The notes beneath the pieces are model-generated. The model worked only from the letters and a program-made list of their open reading frames with translations, ran no database searches and was not told where the DNA came from. This document shows positions 62,662-64,000 of a stretch of DNA of 64,000 nucleotides, one piece after another. Numbering within the stretch: the first letter of the stretch is position 1; every line of letters starts with the position of its first letter. The DNA is from Acidisoma cellulosilyticum (GTDB taxonomy: Bacteria; Pseudomonadota; Alphaproteobacteria; Acetobacterales; Acetobacteraceae), in NCBI RefSeq assembly GCF_020621385.1, contig NZ_JAESVA010000004.1, positions 482,691 to 546,690 of the forward strand. Direction: 5' to 3'. The position numbers and the translations under genes were made by a program.

Positions 62662-63429
62662 ATGGGACGCCTAGACCAAAAAATCGCGATCATAACGGGC
62701 GGCGGCACCGGTATCGGGGAAGCCACCTGCCAGCGATTCGCTGAGGAAGGGGCCAAGGTTGCGGTCTTTGAAATCAGTGCCGAGAACGGTGGCAAGACAG
62801 CGGAAAAGCTGCGTAGTCTTGGTGCTGATGCCGATTTCTTTCAAGTCGACGTGCGCGATGCGGACAGTGTTTCAAGCGCTGTCGCGGCGGTCGCAGACAA
62901 ATGGGGCCAGATCGACATCCTGGTGAATAATGCGGCCATCCCGGGCGCCAATAAATTCACTCATGATCTCAGCCTTGAGGAATTCGAGGCTGTCTTCGCC
63001 GTCAATGTGCGCGGCACCTTCCTGTGTTCCAAATACGTGCTGCCGCATATGATGCAGGCGAAGCGCGGCGCGATCGTGAATTTCTCCTCGATCTATGGTC
63101 TGATCGGCAATGACGATCTGCCGCCCTATCATGCGACCAAGGGCGCGGTGCTGCTGATGACCAAGACGGACGCCATCTGCTATGCGCCTTACGGCATCCG
63201 CGTCAATTGCGTGCACCCCGGCTCGACGAAGACGCCGCTTTTCATGAAGGCGGGCGAAACCTATCCAGGCGGTCTGCAGCATTATCTCGACATGATGAAG
63301 GCGAAGCATCCGCTGACATTGGGTGAGCCGGTCGATGTCGCGAATTGCGTGCTGTTCCTGGCCTCGGATGAAGCGCGTTTTGTGACGGGCGCCAGTCTGG
63401 CCTGTGACGGCGGCTATACGGCGCAATAA
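62662..63429 (+). CDS. SDR-family NAD(P)-dependent dehydrogenase
   Basis: A 255-residue short-chain dehydrogenase with ITGGGTGIGEATCQRF near residue 12, NNAAIPG near residue 90, the catalytic Ser in NFSSIYG near residue 139, and Tyr-x-x-x-Lys in YHATKGA near residue 155. It is not a copy of the SDR at 61562. It lies 18 bases after the YciI gene. Having two different SDRs and a zinc dehydrogenase in one operon suggests successive oxidations of a polyhydroxy compound. Confidence 0.88.
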   Translation: MGRLDQKIAIITGGGTGIGEATCQRFAEEGAKVAVFEISAENGGKTAEKLRSLGADADFFQVDVRDADSVSSAVAAVADKWGQIDILVNNAAIPGANKFTHDLSLEEFEAVFAVNVRGTFLCSKYVLPHMMQAKRGAIVNFSSIYGLIGNDDLPPYHATKGAVLLMTKTDAICYAPYGIRVNCVHPGSTKTPLFMKAGETYPGGLQHYLDMMKAKHPLTLGEPVDVANCVLFLASDEARFVTGASLACDGGYTAQ

Positions 63430-63454
63430 CACCGCCGAACAAAGGATAAACTCC

Positions 63455-64000
63455 ATGCGCGCTGTGCGCTTTTACTCCAAGCGCGACATCCGGGTTGAGG
63501 ATGTCGCGCCACCGTCTGACAACCCCGGGCCGGACGAGGTTCTGGTCGCGCCCACCGTCTGTGGCATCTGCGGCACGGATCTGCATGAATATATCGCGGG
63601 ACCCATCGTCACGCCGATAGAGCCGAATGTGCTGACCGGCGCCACCCTGCCGCAGATCCTGGGCCATGAGTTCTCGGCCCGCGTCGTGAAAACCGGCGAC
63701 CGCGTCAGCCATGTGAAACCGGGCGACCTGGTTTCCATCCAGCCGCTGATGGCCCCGGCGGATGACTATTATGCGCGCCGCGGGCTTCTGCATCTCAGCG
63801 AGAAGCTCGGCGTTATCGGCCTGTCCCATGCCTGGGGCGGCATGGCGGAAATGGCGATGCTGCCCGCTGCCAATGTCGTTCCCGTACCCGCCGGGCTGAC
63901 GGACGTGCAGGCCGCATTGATTGAACCCGCGGCGGTCGCGGTCTACGCCGTCGATCGCGGTCGCGTGCAGGCGGGCTCCACCGTGCTCGTATCGGGGGCC
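63455..64000 (+). CDS. zinc-dependent alcohol dehydrogenase, 2,3-butanediol/sorbitol type (cut by window end)
   Basis: The frame from ATG 63455 is open to the window edge, giving the first 182 residues of an MDR dehydrogenase. The catalytic zinc region is TVCGICGTDLHEYIAGP near residue 30 and ILGHEFSARV near residue 68. The segment after it (APADDYYARRG) has no four-Cys structural zinc motif, unlike most butanediol dehydrogenases. IEPAAVAVYAVDRG near residue 152 leads into the cofactor domain, which is truncated. A start site AAAGGA lies upstream. Confidence 0.85.
   Translation, partial: MRAVRFYSKRDIRVEDVAPPSDNPGPDEVLVAPTVCGICGTDLHEYIAGPIVTPIEPNVLTGATLPQILGHEFSARVVKTGDRVSHVKPGDLVSIQPLMAPADDYYARRGLLHLSEKLGVIGLSHAWGGMAEMAMLPAANVVPVPAGLTDVQAALIEPAAVAVYAVDRGRVQAGSTVLVSGA

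Noticed and set aside
1-64000. CRISPR arrays, tRNA and rRNA genes
   Set aside because: I looked for regularly spaced repeats and cloverleaf-like or ribosomal sequences and saw none; the only dispersed repeat is the two-copy 106-bp element.

Overview
The window is GC-rich DNA from an alphaproteobacterium, most likely an Acetobacteraceae-type organism. That placement is an inference from base composition, Hint-domain and Gfo/Idh/MocA gene content, importer style and operon architecture; no rRNA or tRNA gene is present to confirm it. The DNA is dense in catabolic and secretion functions and reads like a chromosome or chromid with a small mobile-element scar in the middle.

Layout. (1) 1-11.8 kb: a sugar-oxidation module. 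Two MalFG-type (CUT1) ABC importers, each a binding protein plus two permeases and neither with an ATPase, flank a TIM-barrel isomerase/epimerase, two Gfo/Idh/MocA dehydrogenases, a ThuA-like protein and a ROK regulator. (2) 11.9-26.4 kb: mixed genes. These are a FUSC-type membrane protein, an RND pump with its adaptor, an aldo/keto reductase, a DUF938 methyltransferase-like protein, a LuxR-type regulator, a one-polypeptide Rieske oxygenase-reductase with an MFS transporter, an NTF2-like protein, a small lytic transglycosylase, a lipoprotein and a DsbA-like oxidase. (3) 26.7-42.2 kb: a complete-looking type II secretion operon (E F H I J L M C/N D K G O) headed by a 1558-residue exported protein resembling animal CEMIP/TMEM2 (G8 plus beta-helix). 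(4) 42.2-46.6 kb: a gene-poor segment. It holds a decayed IS5-type transposase tail, a 106-bp stem-loop repeat also found at 5.4 kb, a Hint-domain protein, and a 1441-bp IS1202-like insertion sequence whose 14-bp target duplication abuts a 28-bp sequence that looks like a XerC/XerD dif site. (5) 46.6-56.7 kb: a ten-gene minus-strand operon for hydroxyquinol ring cleavage (maleylacetate reductase, hydroxyquinol 1,2-dioxygenase, pcaIJF) together with polyol/sugar-type dehydrogenases and a regulator-like fusion of a winged helix to a solute-binding-protein fold. (6) 56.9-64 kb: a divergent ribose-type (CUT2) ABC importer followed by two SDRs, a YciI-family protein and a zinc alcohol dehydrogenase cut off by the window end.

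How the parts may work together. In region 1, imported glycosides are probably oxidised (Gfo/Idh), then isomerised or cleaved (TIM barrel, ThuA). In regions 5 and 6, a CUT2-imported polyol-like compound could be oxidised and dehydrated to hydroxyquinol, then cleaved to maleylacetate, reduced to 3-oxoadipate and thiolysed to acetyl-CoA and succinyl-CoA. No aromatic hydroxylase is present, so the upstream chemistry is the open question. In region 3, the CEMIP-like protein is an obvious candidate T2SS cargo, with the DsbA-like protein nearby to oxidise its many cysteines. Genes from 26.7 to 44.8 kb point right and those from 45.0 to 56.7 kb point left, converging on the dif-like site, as expected near a replication terminus.
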